DNA from: Paenibacillus massiliensis subsp. panacisoli DSM 21345 | GTDB lineage: Bacteria; Bacillota; Bacilli; Paenibacillales; Paenibacillaceae | DNA length: 64,000 bases | Assembly: GCF_000426545.1 (NCBI RefSeq) | Contig: NZ_AUFO01000007.1 | Coordinates: 1 to 64,000, forward strand | Direction of reading: 5' to 3' | In this document: one piece after another, positions 25,893 to 36,437 of the stretch | Layout of the letters: every line of letters starts with the position of its first letter | How positions within the stretch are numbered: the first letter of the stretch is position 1 | Translations under genes and position numbers: made by a program | The notes under the pieces: model-generated | Database searches by the model: none | Told to the model about the DNA's origin: nothing | Seen by the model: only the letters and a program-made list of their open reading frames with translations

Positions 25893-27389
25893 CTATTTCT
25901 TCCCGAGCGCTTCATAGGAAGCCTTATACTCGGCAGCCATGGCATCCCCGCCGCTGTCTCTCCAATGCTGGATCTGTGCTCTCCAGCCCGCCTCGTCGAT
26001 ATTCCCCATGATGAACTTCGTCTGGGCATCCGTAATCAGCTGCTCCAGCTCACCACCACGCTCTACAAAAGTCTGCGATCGCAGTGTCAGCACAGGATTA
26101 GGCACGATATGCTGCTCATTTCCGTATACGATCTGCTTGTTCTTATTGAACAGCTCACCCTCCTTGGGCTTCCGCTCCATGTTGTAATGCTCCCCGCGCT
26201 GCGGGAATGTATCCCGATAAGGCTTCACCTCCTGAGCATCCTTATCCCGATCAATAATGACTGTGTATTCACCTTCCACCTGATAGTGGATGCCCTCCAC
26301 TCCTTTATTAATCAGATTCACCATCTCTGGCTCGAATAATTGATTGATGAACGTTAGGATTCGGTCTAATTCTTCCTCGCTGGTTACTTTGGAGGTAGGG
26401 ATCGCCAGGAAGCCTGTATTACCACTCTCACCGGGTACCCGAATGCCATCCGGTCCCTGAAGTGGGGCCACATCCATGACTGCACCAGGGACTACCTTAT
26501 CCAGCTTGGTCTGCACAGACTGAGCGTTGCCGCCAGATATGCGCAGGTTGGCTCTGCCCGATTCATAAGCCTTGTTCAATTCGGAGGAATCCACGACGGC
26601 AAAGTCCTGATTGATCAGTCGTTCCTCATACAGCCTTCTAAGCAGCTTCATCACCTCGAAGAAGGTCTCATCCTCAAATTCGGGATAAAAGTTACCATCG
26701 GCATCCATGCCCCACTTGTTCGGCGCTCCTTGAGAGACAGCCAGCCGGGTGATCGTGGAGGCCGTGCCCTGATTGTAGCCTTTATCGAGCATCATGCCAT
26801 AGGTATCGCGCTTGCCATTACCATCGGGATCACCCTCGGTGCTGAATTTGATGATTTCATACCAGTCCTCCAGCGTCACCGGTGCCTCAAAGCCGCCCTG
26901 ATCCAGCCAGTCCTTGCGATAGCTTACAATCGCGCGCCCCATATCGCGGAAGAGAGGTACTCCGTACACACGCCCATCGACGCTAATGTTATCGTAGTAG
27001 GCTTGCGGCTGCGCAGCCAAATGCTCGTATTTGGGCAAATGGTCCGTAATATCCCAGAACAGTCCTGCCTCCAGCGAGTTGATCGTCGTTGGGGTGTAAT
27101 TCAGCTTAATCAGCTTGGGAAGCTCATTGGAGGCGACCATGACGTTGACCTTCTCATCGTAGGCCGAGTGCGGAATCCATTGAATTCGCAGATCCGTCTG
27201 TGTGAACTCCCGCAGCTTTTCCTCTAATGGATTGGTGGAATTCGGAATCTCACCGACCTGATTCACGACCAGGGTAAGGGGATAGGGTCCGTCACCGAGC
27301 TCTGCTCCCTGATCTCCCGCACCGCATGCACTCAGTATACTTACCGCCAGTAGCGCGGATACAACCTTGCCAGCCCATCTTTTGTTCAT
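25893..27389 (-). CDS. Sugar ABC transporter substrate-binding lipoprotein, LplA/YtcQ-like
   Basis: A 498-residue lipoprotein: signal peptide VVSALLAVSILSACGAG with lipobox LSAC, then a large type II sugar-binding fold (NPLEEKLREFTQTDLRIQWI; VYGVPLFRDMGRAIVSYRKD; DPDGNGKRDTYGMMLDKG). The DPDGNG segment, typical for this class, likely binds calcium. Third gene of the transporter operon, after two permeases (45 bp gap). It captures oligosaccharides for the CUT1 system; similar ones import plant-derived oligosaccharides. GGAGGG precedes ATG. Confidence 0.9.
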   Translation of the reverse strand: MNKRWAGKVVSALLAVSILSACGAGDQGAELGDGPYPLTLVVNQVGEIPNSTNPLEEKLREFTQTDLRIQWIPHSAYDEKVNVMVASNELPKLIKLNYTPTTINSLEAGLFWDITDHLPKYEHLAAQPQAYYDNISVDGRVYGVPLFRDMGRAIVSYRKDWLDQGGFEAPVTLEDWYEIIKFSTEGDPDGNGKRDTYGMMLDKGYNQGTASTITRLAVSQGAPNKWGMDADGNFYPEFEDETFFEVMKLLRRLYEERLINQDFAVVDSSELNKAYESGRANLRISGGNAQSVQTKLDKVVPGAVMDVAPLQGPDGIRVPGESGNTGFLAIPTSKVTSEEELDRILTFINQLFEPEMVNLINKGVEGIHYQVEGEYTVIIDRDKDAQEVKPYRDTFPQRGEHYNMERKPKEGELFNKNKQIVYGNEQHIVPNPVLTLRSQTFVERGGELEQLITDAQTKFIMGNIDEAGWRAQIQHWRDSGGDAMAAEYKASYEALGKK

Positions 27390-27433
27390 TACCAGCCCTC
27401 CATAGCAGTTGGATTGGATGATTCAGATTCTTA

Positions 27434-28306
27434 CTAGCCTTTGACCGAGCCCAGCATCACTCCCTTGGCAAAATGCTTTTGCAGGAAGGGGTACACGAGG
27501 AGGATCGGGAAGGTGGCAAATACGATTACCGCCATCCGAACCGTCAGCGGCTGCACGTCGGTCTGATCGAAGTTCGCGTCGCCTACGCGGCTTTGTGCCA
27601 AGATAACAATCTCCCGCAGCAGCACCTGAATAGGCCATTTCCGGTTATCGTTGATGTAGAGAATCGCACTGAAGAACTGGTTCCAGTGAGCCACCGCGTA
27701 GAAGAGACCAAATGTCGCCATAGCAGGCAGTGACAGGGGAATGACAATCTTAATAAGCACCTGGAGCTCATTGCAGCCGTCGATCTTGGCCGAGTCCTCC
27801 AGACCATCCGGGATCTGCTGGAAGAAATTCTTCAGTACGATCAGATTGAAGGCACTGATGGCGCTTGGAATCATCAGGGACCATAGCGTATTCGTCAGCT
27901 GTAGCCCGCTTACCACAAAGTACGTGGGGATCATCCCCCCGCTGAACAGCATAGTGAACAGCACGCCCAGCAGGATCATATTTCGTCCCCGCAGATTCGG
28001 CTTGGACAGCGGGTAGGCCATGAGAGAGGTAAATACGAGATTGATCAAGGTGCCCACAACGGTAATATAGACGGAGACCATCATACTGCGCGGAAGCGTA
28101 TCTGATGAGAAGATATACTGGTAGGAGACTGTGGACCACTCCTTGGGCCACAAGATCAAGCCTCCTCTCGCTACCTCAGCCGGGCTTGCGAAGGACACTG
28201 CCAGTACATAGACGAATGGCAGCACACATACAACAGCGGTGAGCGCAAGCAGCGTATAATTCACTACATCAAATAGTCGATTCCGCCACGACTTGTCTTG
28301 GATCAT
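27434..28306 (-). CDS. Sugar ABC permease, YtcP/LplC-like
   Basis: A 290-residue inner-membrane permease with six membrane segments and the EAA loop (IPDGLEDSAKIDGCNELQVL), followed by KIVIPLSLPAMATFGLFYAV. It pairs with the permease encoded upstream. ATG at 28306 has AAAGGAG 9-11 nt upstream; the GTG at 28318 overlaps that site. The ATPase is not encoded here, as usual for CUT1 systems of this group that share an MsmX-like ATPase. Confidence 0.88.
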   Translation of the reverse strand: MIQDKSWRNRLFDVVNYTLLALTAVVCVLPFVYVLAVSFASPAEVARGGLILWPKEWSTVSYQYIFSSDTLPRSMMVSVYITVVGTLINLVFTSLMAYPLSKPNLRGRNMILLGVLFTMLFSGGMIPTYFVVSGLQLTNTLWSLMIPSAISAFNLIVLKNFFQQIPDGLEDSAKIDGCNELQVLIKIVIPLSLPAMATFGLFYAVAHWNQFFSAILYINDNRKWPIQVLLREIVILAQSRVGDANFDQTDVQPLTVRMAVIVFATFPILLVYPFLQKHFAKGVMLGSVKG

Positions 28307-28359
28307 GGCTTTCAACACTCCTTTGGGAGGAAGCTTGGAATGGATATCACTGAGTACAC

Positions 28360-29331
28360 TTAATACACGCCCTCTTCACCGAACCTTTTGGCAAGCCAGT
28401 TAGCCCCCAATACCAGAATGAGCCCAACCAGCGACTTGAATAGACCGACAGCAGCACTGTAGCTGTACTGTGCCTGAGTCATCCCCTTGGTATAGACATA
28501 CGTATCGAATACATCACCGACCTCCCGGTTGGTAGGGGCAATCATCAGGAAGATCTGCTCGAAGCCCGTATCCAGAAAGTTCCCCAGTCGCAGAATCAGC
28601 AAAATCACGATCGTGCTGCGAATGGCAGGCAATGTAATATGCCAGAGCTGGCGCCATCTGCTGGCCCCATCAATGCGGGCTGCTTCATATTGCTGCAGAT
28701 CGACTCCTGCAAGTGCAGCCAGGAAGATTACCGTCCCCCAGCCTACTTCCTTCCAGATCGACTGCGAAATAATCATCGTTCGGAACCAATCTGCCTCCAG
28801 CAGGAAGGCGATCTTGTCGCCCGTAAGGCGATAGATCAGCTCATTCAGAATCCCGTTCTCGGTCGTGAACAGAATATAGAAGATTCCGACCACCACCACC
28901 CAAGACACGAAATGCGGAATGTAAATAAAGGTCTGCACAAAACGCTTGAAACGATGATGCCGCACCTCATTGAGCATGAGAGAAAGGATGATCGGCAGCG
29001 GGAAAAAGAAAATCAGATTGTACAGTGCCAAAATGAATGTATTGCGGAACAGCATCCAGAATTGCGGCTCACTGAAAAAGCGTTCGAAATGCTTGAACCC
29101 CACCCACGGGCTACCAAAGAAGCCCAAATGCGGTCTGTAGTCCTGAAAAGCCATCGAGATGCCGTACATGGGTACATATTTGAAAATAACAAAATACAGC
29201 ACGCCTGGGAGCAGCATCAGATACATCCATTTATCCCGGACCAGATCCTTGATCAGCTGCTGCCGCTTCTGTCTGCGAAGATCACGTCGAAGTGATGGTC
29301 TACTGCCGTTCAGCGCTTCATTCGCATTCAT
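28360..29331 (-). CDS. Sugar ABC permease, YteP/LplB-like
   Basis: A 323-residue permease with six membrane segments after a basic N-terminus (RPSLRRDLRRQKRQQLIKDL). The EAA motif is LQQYEAARIDGASRWRQLWH, followed by ITLPAIRSTIVILLILRLGN. First gene of the three-gene transporter operon; GGGGGAG lies before ATG. A perfect cre-type palindrome lies 37 bp upstream of the start. Confidence 0.9.
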   Translation of the reverse strand: MNANEALNGSRPSLRRDLRRQKRQQLIKDLVRDKWMYLMLLPGVLYFVIFKYVPMYGISMAFQDYRPHLGFFGSPWVGFKHFERFFSEPQFWMLFRNTFILALYNLIFFFPLPIILSLMLNEVRHHRFKRFVQTFIYIPHFVSWVVVVGIFYILFTTENGILNELIYRLTGDKIAFLLEADWFRTMIISQSIWKEVGWGTVIFLAALAGVDLQQYEAARIDGASRWRQLWHITLPAIRSTIVILLILRLGNFLDTGFEQIFLMIAPTNREVGDVFDTYVYTKGMTQAQYSYSAAVGLFKSLVGLILVLGANWLAKRFGEEGVY

Positions 29332-29367
29332 TTCATTGACTCCCCCTCCTGCTTCGCCGAGGTTATT

Positions 29368-29381
29368 TGTAAGCGATTACA
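29368..29381. promoter_or_regulatory. cre-type palindrome upstream of sugar transporter
   Basis: TGTAAGCGATTACA is a full match to the CcpA consensus TGWAAGCGNTWWCA and nearly symmetrical. Position (37 bp before the first permease) suggests catabolite repression; a LacI-type operator is an alternative. Confidence 0.72.
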
Positions 29382-29570
29382 GATTCAATTATTTCTTGAT
29401 CGCCCTATGTACGTCTATACGCCGTTCATGACTTCATGAGAAGACCCATGGTAGTAGCGTTCTCTGGCATGCATTGTGCCGGAAATGACCTAGGAGTGTG
29501 CCTATTTAAACTTTCAGCATGCTAGGGTCATGCAGAATAATCGTTAGCTCTCCTAGCTATCCTATCTCCC

Positions 29571-32018
29571 CTAGCCTCCTTTATCCCGGTATTGTCCTGG
29601 CGTCATACCGAAGGCCTTGCGGAAGGCGCGAATGAAGGCGCTAATATTGGTATACATGACCTTGTTGCCGATCTCGGCAATTTTCATATCCGTCGTATCC
29701 AGCATCACCTTGGCCTGATTCATTCGATACGTGAGCAGATATTCACTGAAGGTACTGCCGACCTCTCTCTTGAACACTCGGCTCAGATAGACCGGATGAA
29801 AGCTCATGACCGTAGCACAATAGTCCAGCGAAATATCCTGATCGAATTGCTCATGAATGATGCTGACCATCTTGTGCGCGATATTGACGAATTGTCCTTC
29901 TGTCCTTTCAGATAGCATCGCGCGTATCGGCTCAAACAGCTTCGTATGGAACCAGTGGACGATCTCCTCCTTGGTCTGAAGACGAAATAGCTGCTTCAAG
30001 GTGCGCTCACTTTCCAGCACGGTGAGTGTCGATATCCCCTGCTCCTGCACCATCTTCAGAATCTTGGAGGCCAGTTGCAGCAGCAGCAAATGACGCTGAC
30101 GAAGCAGCTCGCCCTTGCCCAGAATCTCTCCCAGATACTGCTCGAATACCTCCTGAGCCGGCTCTAATCTTTGCTCCCGCAGAAAACCGATCAAGCGATC
30201 CTCCAGGGCCCGAAGGTGGGTGTAAATCGCTGTTTGGCTCTCTCCGTTCTTCTCTACATCCTCGAAATGAACGACGATGTCGGCGCCGAGACGAAAGCGA
30301 AGGGATAAAGCAGAGATACTCTCCTCGTAGGCTCTTACGGTATCAGAGAGTATGCTGAAAGACGAGCTGATGCCTATGCTCACCTGCAGTCCCAGATAAT
30401 GCTTCACCTGCTCTCTAATCCGTTCGGCCCTGTGTAGGAACTGCTCCCGGCAGACGGCTGCATCATCGGAATCGGACGTTAGCAGAGTCACCTGGGACTG
30501 GTATACACTGATGGGCGTGAATCGTTCTCGTTCTGGTAGCAGCTCTGCAACGATATTGCTAATCGCAAATAGCAGCAGCTCCCGCTCCTCCTCCTGAAAG
30601 CGCGTATTTTGCAGGTTGTCTATCTCCAAGGCAAGGACACCAAGCCGCCTCCAGTCTGATGGAAAGCCATATCGTTCTGCCTGTCCTTGCTCCTGCTCCC
30701 CGGACATTTGGCCCGTGAATAGCTTGAGTACGTAGAACTCTCGCAAATAATTCGCCTGCGCTCGCATCTGTTGATCCAGCTCCTCATTGGTTCGCGCCAG
30801 GAAATGCAGGCTGCTATGGATATAATCAAGCTCGTCCGTCCTTCTCTCCCCGTGCTCATCACGGGAGCGTCGATCCAGACTCTTGGCTGCATGGAACAGC
30901 CTGTGGATCGGTCGATACATCTTCCGGCTTCCTAGCAATGCAAAAGCCAGCACAGTGATGAGCAGCAGTAAGCACATAGTTACTGTCAACACAGCCATCT
31001 TGCGCGTCTCCTCAGTCACTTGCTTCGGTGAGACGAGAGACACATAGGACCAGCCATTATATTCGGAGCTGTTATATATAACGCGGACCTCATCCCCATG
31101 GATATTCGCCAGGAATGTGCCATGAAGAGCAGCCGTACGTGCCTGCTCAGCGGCAATTCTGCGGTTAATGCCGCCGTACTCCTCCGCGTCAGCGTCAGTT
31201 GACATCAGGTCTTCACCTTGACGATTGATAATGAACTGGCGTGTAAGCGGATGGTTCGGAATTAGCATGCTACGCAGCTCGTCCTTATTGATCTCCAGGA
31301 TGAGCATTCCTGTAGGACTCGTGTGCCGCTTTGGCTGGAGCGGGATCTTATGAATGAGCTGCAGCGTATCCGATGCGGCAGAGGCCGTAACTGTGATTTC
31401 ATCGGCATCTGCGCGCTCGGTCATGGGTTCGTTACGAGATGTGACTCCGCTACTTGAGATACCTTGGGTAGCTGTGTTTCTTGTGGTATTTCCCAAGTCA
31501 TCCGAGCCTATCACAGGAGAAATATCTAGTGTGTCTGTGGGTACGATTGCGGATGTTCTCGGCTGTGTATACCACAAGATATTGTCCTTTCTGCTCAGTA
31601 TGTCACCCCAACGCTGCTCCGCTTCTCCAGGCTCCAGCTGCTTCAGTCCATAGAGATCCACCTTCCACCCGTGTTCAAGATTGACCAGTTGGACCTGATT
31701 TAGTACAGCCTGGCTTTGTAAATTGAACATCTCCAGCATGAGCTTCCTCACCTCAACGAAATCCTTACTAGTGAGCTGCTGCTTCATAACCGTATTGAAT
31801 TGCGTGGATTTTTCGAACTGCAGGGCTGCATTCTCCATAGATCTAAGCAGTTGCTCCACTCGCATCTGCGTCTGGTTCAGCAGATGGACGTTGCTTTGAT
31901 TCACCTTCTCTTCCATATCACGCGCAGCGGCATAATATAAAAAAATCCCGATCACAATCGTCGGGACAGCGCCTAACAGCAAGCTGAAGGTGGCGATCTT
32001 CAACATATATTTGTTCAT
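29571..32018 (-). CDS. Membrane-bound AraC family regulator, YtdP-like
   Basis: An 815-residue protein: membrane segment (FSLLLGAVPTIVIGIFLYYA, about 9-28), an extracytoplasmic sensor of about 340 residues, a second membrane segment (VTMCLLLLITVLAFALLGS), a HAMP-like and long linker region, and a C-terminal AraC helix-turn-helix pair (ISLDYCATVMSFHPVYLSRV; KIAEIGNKVMYTNISAFIRA). The design lets an external sugar signal act directly on DNA binding. It sits next to the sugar transporter operon and probably activates it. ATG at 32018 follows AAGGAG by 9 nt; upstream in-frame ATGs lack signals. Confidence 0.88.
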   Translation of the reverse strand: MNKYMLKIATFSLLLGAVPTIVIGIFLYYAAARDMEEKVNQSNVHLLNQTQMRVEQLLRSMENAALQFEKSTQFNTVMKQQLTSKDFVEVRKLMLEMFNLQSQAVLNQVQLVNLEHGWKVDLYGLKQLEPGEAEQRWGDILSRKDNILWYTQPRTSAIVPTDTLDISPVIGSDDLGNTTRNTATQGISSSGVTSRNEPMTERADADEITVTASAASDTLQLIHKIPLQPKRHTSPTGMLILEINKDELRSMLIPNHPLTRQFIINRQGEDLMSTDADAEEYGGINRRIAAEQARTAALHGTFLANIHGDEVRVIYNSSEYNGWSYVSLVSPKQVTEETRKMAVLTVTMCLLLLITVLAFALLGSRKMYRPIHRLFHAAKSLDRRSRDEHGERRTDELDYIHSSLHFLARTNEELDQQMRAQANYLREFYVLKLFTGQMSGEQEQGQAERYGFPSDWRRLGVLALEIDNLQNTRFQEEERELLLFAISNIVAELLPERERFTPISVYQSQVTLLTSDSDDAAVCREQFLHRAERIREQVKHYLGLQVSIGISSSFSILSDTVRAYEESISALSLRFRLGADIVVHFEDVEKNGESQTAIYTHLRALEDRLIGFLREQRLEPAQEVFEQYLGEILGKGELLRQRHLLLLQLASKILKMVQEQGISTLTVLESERTLKQLFRLQTKEEIVHWFHTKLFEPIRAMLSERTEGQFVNIAHKMVSIIHEQFDQDISLDYCATVMSFHPVYLSRVFKREVGSTFSEYLLTYRMNQAKVMLDTTDMKIAEIGNKVMYTNISAFIRAFRKAFGMTPGQYRDKGG

Positions 32019-32185
32019 ATTCTCTTGCTCCTTCGGTGATGAGCCTTGGCTTTCATACCGTGAGCCTGTGCTTGAACATGCAAGGCCCATCCACGCTCCG
32101 CGACAGGGAGCATGAACAGGCCTGCTGGTCATGGGCTACAATTCCATATCTATGACATGTAACCAAGAAATAGAACCTACGGAAA

Positions 32186-32240
32186 TAAAGAAAGGACAAA
32201 AGATGATCAACATGACCATCCTGCCCTTCCCTTCTTTATA
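32186..32240 (-). terminator. Possible terminator of the aldo/keto reductase gene
   Basis: An imperfect long stem (ATAAAGAA...TTCTTTAT arms with an inner GATG...CATC) about 45 bp after the reductase stop. Mismatches make it a weak candidate. Confidence 0.4.
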
Positions 32241-32285
32241 GAACTGTGGTCAACACGTGATAAGTGAACGGTTCAAGCTAAGTTG

Positions 32286-33155
<870 letters not shown>

Positions 33156-33244
33156 TCAAATGTATAATGACAAACGGCCACAATTTACTAGAACCGGACA
33201 TCACAGCAGGTGATTTACGCTTGCAGCCGTTTTGCATTACACTA

Positions 33245-33275
33245 AGCTTATTACCTTCGAGTTACACTAAGTCAA
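33245..33275 (-). promoter_or_regulatory. MerR-type promoter with 19-bp spacer
   Basis: On the minus strand TTGACT (33270-33275), 19 bp, TAAGCT (33245-33250). The spacer holds the palindrome CTTAGTGTAACTCGAAG (33255-33271), pairing as CTTnGnGTnACnCnAAG. An overlong spacer with a central palindrome is the hallmark of MerR-activated promoters such as those of AdhR-type regulators. Confidence 0.72.
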
Positions 33276-33302
33276 TCGAATATTTATTAAGGAGGATTAC
33301 AT

Positions 33303-33752
33303 ATGCATACTGTCAAAGAAGCGGCAAGGATTACGGGGCTCACTGAGCATGCTGTACGTTTTTACACAGATAAAGGGCTGGTGCCAAGCTTACAGCGCAA
33401 TGAGAATAATATCCGCCTGTTCGATGGAGAATCCATCAACTGGTTGTATGGTGTCAAATGCCTCAAGCAATCCGGAATGCCGATCGAAGTCATCAAGTTG
33501 TACGTTGATCTCTGTATTGAAGGGGATGCCACTATTAAGCAGCGCTTCGAAATCATGATGGAGCAAAGAGAAGCGGCACTCCTTCAGCTTGAAGAAGCCA
33601 AGCAGCGCGTAGCCCACTTGGAAGAGAAGACCGCTCTGTACCAGGCCATTCTGGAGGATCGGGCCCCGGACATAACCAATCCCGCTATTTGGGACAAAAT
33701 TCGGCATATGCATTGTGACGTATTTTATTCGCCCACTGTCGGGAAGGCGTAG
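33303..33752 (+). CDS. MerR family regulator
   Basis: A 149-residue regulator: winged helix domain at residues 1-70 (TVKEAARITGLTEHAVRFYT; NNIRLFDGESINWLYGVKCL), then a dimerisation coiled coil (MMEQREAALLQLEEAKQRVA). No cysteine pair typical of metal sensors, so a small organic signal is more likely. It starts after GGAGG and is divergent from the aldo/keto reductase, its probable target. Confidence 0.9.
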   Translation: MHTVKEAARITGLTEHAVRFYTDKGLVPSLQRNENNIRLFDGESINWLYGVKCLKQSGMPIEVIKLYVDLCIEGDATIKQRFEIMMEQREAALLQLEEAKQRVAHLEEKTALYQAILEDRAPDITNPAIWDKIRHMHCDVFYSPTVGKA

Positions 33753-33847
33753 AGAAAGTATTCATAACTGTATCAACCATCTTGAGCAGTAAAGAATGAA
33801 GTCTATATCCTTCTGTATTGCGCTCATATAGCACGCTGGTTCAATGA

Positions 33848-33898
33848 AAATAGCGACCGTTCGGGACTTTGTTCTCTCGTCCCTGACTGTCGCTATTT
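33848..33898. terminator. Bidirectional terminator
   Basis: Stem AAATAGCGAC (33848-33857) / GTCGCTATTT (33889-33898), with an inner GGGAC / GTCCC stem. It lies between two converging genes. Confidence 0.75.
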
Positions 33899-33967
33899 CA
33901 TGTCTTCATTCTGTCCACTAATGAATCTCCCAGCACTTACCGTGTAAGGCAGGGGTGTACAGAGGAC

Positions 33968-34348
33968 TCAAATCTCTTGAGGTGGGAACTGGCCTTCGTC
34001 ATAGGACAGCTTCAGCGTTTGTAGAGCCCATGATGAGGTCTCTCCGAGCAGCAGGCTCATCGCGATGAGCTCCAGATCATCGGAAATATAGGCCGAGACG
34101 TCTGGACTGGACATGACCCGATAAGACTGCTTGAAGGCTTGCTCGCGTAGAGAATGAATAGCAGCCAGCTCCTGCTCGGACAGCTGTTCACGAGACTTCT
34201 CCAGACGCTCGAACTCCGCTACCCACTGCTGGTCGAATTCTGGCTCCTCCCGTCCTTCCAGTGCCTCTTCCTCATTCAGCTCTCGCAGGAACTCATAATA
34301 TTCAGGGGTTATGGCGCGATTATGCCATTGTCGAAATAATTCATTCAT
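33968..34348 (-). CDS. Hypothetical acidic protein
   Basis: A 126-residue highly acidic, helical protein (ITPEYYEFLRELNEEEALEG; EKSREQLSEQELAAIHSLRE). The helical pattern is somewhat like the effector-binding TipAS domain of MerR regulators, but the match is weak and no DNA-binding domain is present. Ribosome site AGAGGTAGGA precedes ATG. Function unknown. Confidence 0.55.
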   Translation of the reverse strand: MNELFRQWHNRAITPEYYEFLRELNEEEALEGREEPEFDQQWVAEFERLEKSREQLSEQELAAIHSLREQAFKQSYRVMSSPDVSAYISDDLELIAMSLLLGETSSWALQTLKLSYDEGQFPPQEI

Positions 34349-34413
34349 CGTCTATCCTACCTCTCTGTTTCCGTCCGCGTTTTTGATTATGTTAGGCCGA
34401 TATAGCAATAACC

Positions 34414-35760
34414 TCAAGAGAGCTTGACGTAAAAGGTAGCTCCCTCTCCGAGCAAGCTTTTGGCATAAATCTCTCCCTTGTGATGTCTGACGATAGATCG
34501 GGCGATCGCAAGTCCCAGTCCATATCCGCCTTGCTTGCGGTTACGTGAGGCGTCTGTACGATAGAACCGATCAAATATTCGCTCCAGATGCTCCGGTGCA
34601 ATCCCTTCTCCGCTATTGGTCACAGCCAGAACTACGTCATTATGCTGCTTGGCCAGCGACACCTCCACCGTCCCTTTCGACTGCGAGTACTTGATAGCAT
34701 TATCGAGCAGGATTAGAACCACCTGTATGATCTGCTCACGATTACCATGCACCGTCAGCTTCGGCTCAACGGCATATTCAAGCCGGATATCCTTCTCGAA
34801 CATGACCGCTTCCATGGTCAGAACAATATTCTCTACCGCCTCACTTATGTTGAAGGTCGTCTGAATGAGATCAGGCCGCGAATGCTCCATCTCCGTCAGA
34901 TACAGCAGATCATTCGTCAGCTTGGCCATCCGCTCCGTCTCGGACTTGATGTAATGCAGCCATTTCGCCTGAGACTGAATCGTCTCCTCGGAATTCGCAA
35001 GCAGTACATCCGTATTCGTGTTAATCACCGCAAGCGGTGTCTTGAGCTCATGTGAGGCATCTGCAATGAACTGCTTCTGCTTCTCGAACGCTTCCTTCAC
35101 CGGCGCTATAGATCTATTGGCAAAATACCGACTCAGGAAATAAATCACGACTAGCATAACCAACCCTACCAGTGTGAAGGTATAGATCAGATTGTTCAGT
35201 ATTCCCTGACGGGAGGTCACATCCATGAACACATACATATGTCCTGCATCATTGGACATCGAGGTGTACATCCACACATTTCCATTTAGCTTGAATTGGC
35301 CCTCATTGCGCGCCTGCTTGATAGCAGCCTGAAGGGCTTCCGTGTAGAAGGAGTCCTCCATGTCGATCAGCTTGGAGGATACACTTGTCTGCTGTCGGTC
35401 CACATCGGTCTGGATCATGAAGGAGACAGAACGCTGTGGAGGTCCCTCCCCCTGCATGCCACCACCAGATTCATTTCCCCCTGCTGGGCGCGTTGGCTGA
35501 TCAGCTGCACCAGTCCCACTGTCCACATTACCTTGCACGCCGCGATTTCCAGGCTCTCTCGCTCCTCCTCCACTCCCAGGCATATGTGAAGGGTCATCAG
35601 GCATTCGGTAGAAATCCGAGACACGATACAACTCCATGCGAATGTCCCGGTACACGTTCTGATACGTGATGATATAAATGGTAGCGAATGATACAAGCAT
35701 CATGACAGATATGAAGATCAGATTAACAAGCAGGAAGCGATTTCTAAGCTTGTTGAACAT
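34414..35760 (-). CDS. Sensor histidine kinase
   Basis: A 448-residue membrane kinase with two membrane segments (LVNLIFISVMMLVSFATIYI at 13-32 and TFTLVGLVMLVVIYFLSRYF at about 190-209). Between them is a sensor of about 155 residues whose middle is a Gly/Pro-rich stretch (about residues 56-107). H-box FIADASHELKTPLAVI, N-box LILLDNAIKYS, G1 TNSGEGIAPEH, G2 GYGLGLAIA. The gene overlaps the response regulator stop by one base. It probably senses an envelope or cell-surface cue for the VTC/DUF4956/carbohydrate-binding genes that follow on the other strand. Confidence 0.92.
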   Translation of the reverse strand: MFNKLRNRFLLVNLIFISVMMLVSFATIYIITYQNVYRDIRMELYRVSDFYRMPDDPSHMPGSGGGAREPGNRGVQGNVDSGTGAADQPTRPAGGNESGGGMQGEGPPQRSVSFMIQTDVDRQQTSVSSKLIDMEDSFYTEALQAAIKQARNEGQFKLNGNVWMYTSMSNDAGHMYVFMDVTSRQGILNNLIYTFTLVGLVMLVVIYFLSRYFANRSIAPVKEAFEKQKQFIADASHELKTPLAVINTNTDVLLANSEETIQSQAKWLHYIKSETERMAKLTNDLLYLTEMEHSRPDLIQTTFNISEAVENIVLTMEAVMFEKDIRLEYAVEPKLTVHGNREQIIQVVLILLDNAIKYSQSKGTVEVSLAKQHNDVVLAVTNSGEGIAPEHLERIFDRFYRTDASRNRKQGGYGLGLAIARSIVRHHKGEIYAKSLLGEGATFYVKLS

Positions 35761-36437
35761 TAAGTCGTCACCTCAAGCACATAACCTACACCCCGAATGG
35801 TACTGATCCGTACACGGGACTGCAGGAAGGTCAATTTTTTGCGTAAAAAAGAAATATAGACCTCTACGTTGTTGTACTCCACCTCCGAATCGAACCCCCA
35901 CAGCTTCTCGATGATCTGTTCCTTCGAGGTAACCGCCTGCTTGCGAGTAATCAGCAGCTCCAGCAGCTCTCCCTCCTTGAGGTTGAGCTTCATTTCCTTG
36001 CCTTCTACCATCAGCTTGAGATGCGTTTTGTTCAGCTCAATATCCCCGAATTTCATGGCATCCTCCGGGATGACCTCCCCCTTGCGTCGTAAGGCTGCAC
36101 GAATGCGGGCCAACAACTCTTCGGTTGCGAATGGCTTAGCAATATAATCATCAGCCCCATAATCCAGTCCGCTTACCTTATCCGAGAGCTCTCCCTTGGC
36201 TGTGAGCAGAATGACTGGAGTATGCTCTCCATTAGCCCGCAATGTCTTCAGTACAGTCAAGCCATCCAGCTTCGGCATCATGATGTCCAGCAGCAGCAGA
36301 TCATAAATGCCGCTCTGTGCATAATCCAGCGCATCCCTGCCGTCATGTACCATATCCACCGAATAGTTATTCTTCTTCAGGATCTGAGATACCGCCTCTG
36401 CTAAATGCAGCTCATCCTCAGCTATCAATATTCTCAT
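35760..36437 (-). CDS. OmpR-family response regulator
   Basis: A 225-residue regulator. Receiver domain (1-118) has the acidic pair EDE at 7-9, phospho-Asp in LLLLDIMMPKLDG (about 51), T in VILLTAKGE and K in DYIAKPF. The C-terminal winged helix (about 130-223) ends VRISTIRGVGYVLEV. First gene of the two-gene operon, with AAAGGGTG before ATG. It is divergent from the VTC cluster 590 bp away, which it may control. Confidence 0.93.
   Translation of the reverse strand: MRILIAEDELHLAEAVSQILKKNNYSVDMVHDGRDALDYAQSGIYDLLLLDIMMPKLDGLTVLKTLRANGEHTPVILLTAKGELSDKVSGLDYGADDYIAKPFATEELLARIRAALRRKGEVIPEDAMKFGDIELNKTHLKLMVEGKEMKLNLKEGELLELLITRKQAVTSKEQIIEKLWGFDSEVEYNNVEVYISFLRKKLTFLQSRVRISTIRGVGYVLEVTT

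Noticed and set aside
28639..29295. Plus-strand frame of 218 codons antisense to the sugar permease
   Set aside because: A mirror of a conserved permease gene, with no ribosome site and protein-unlike composition.
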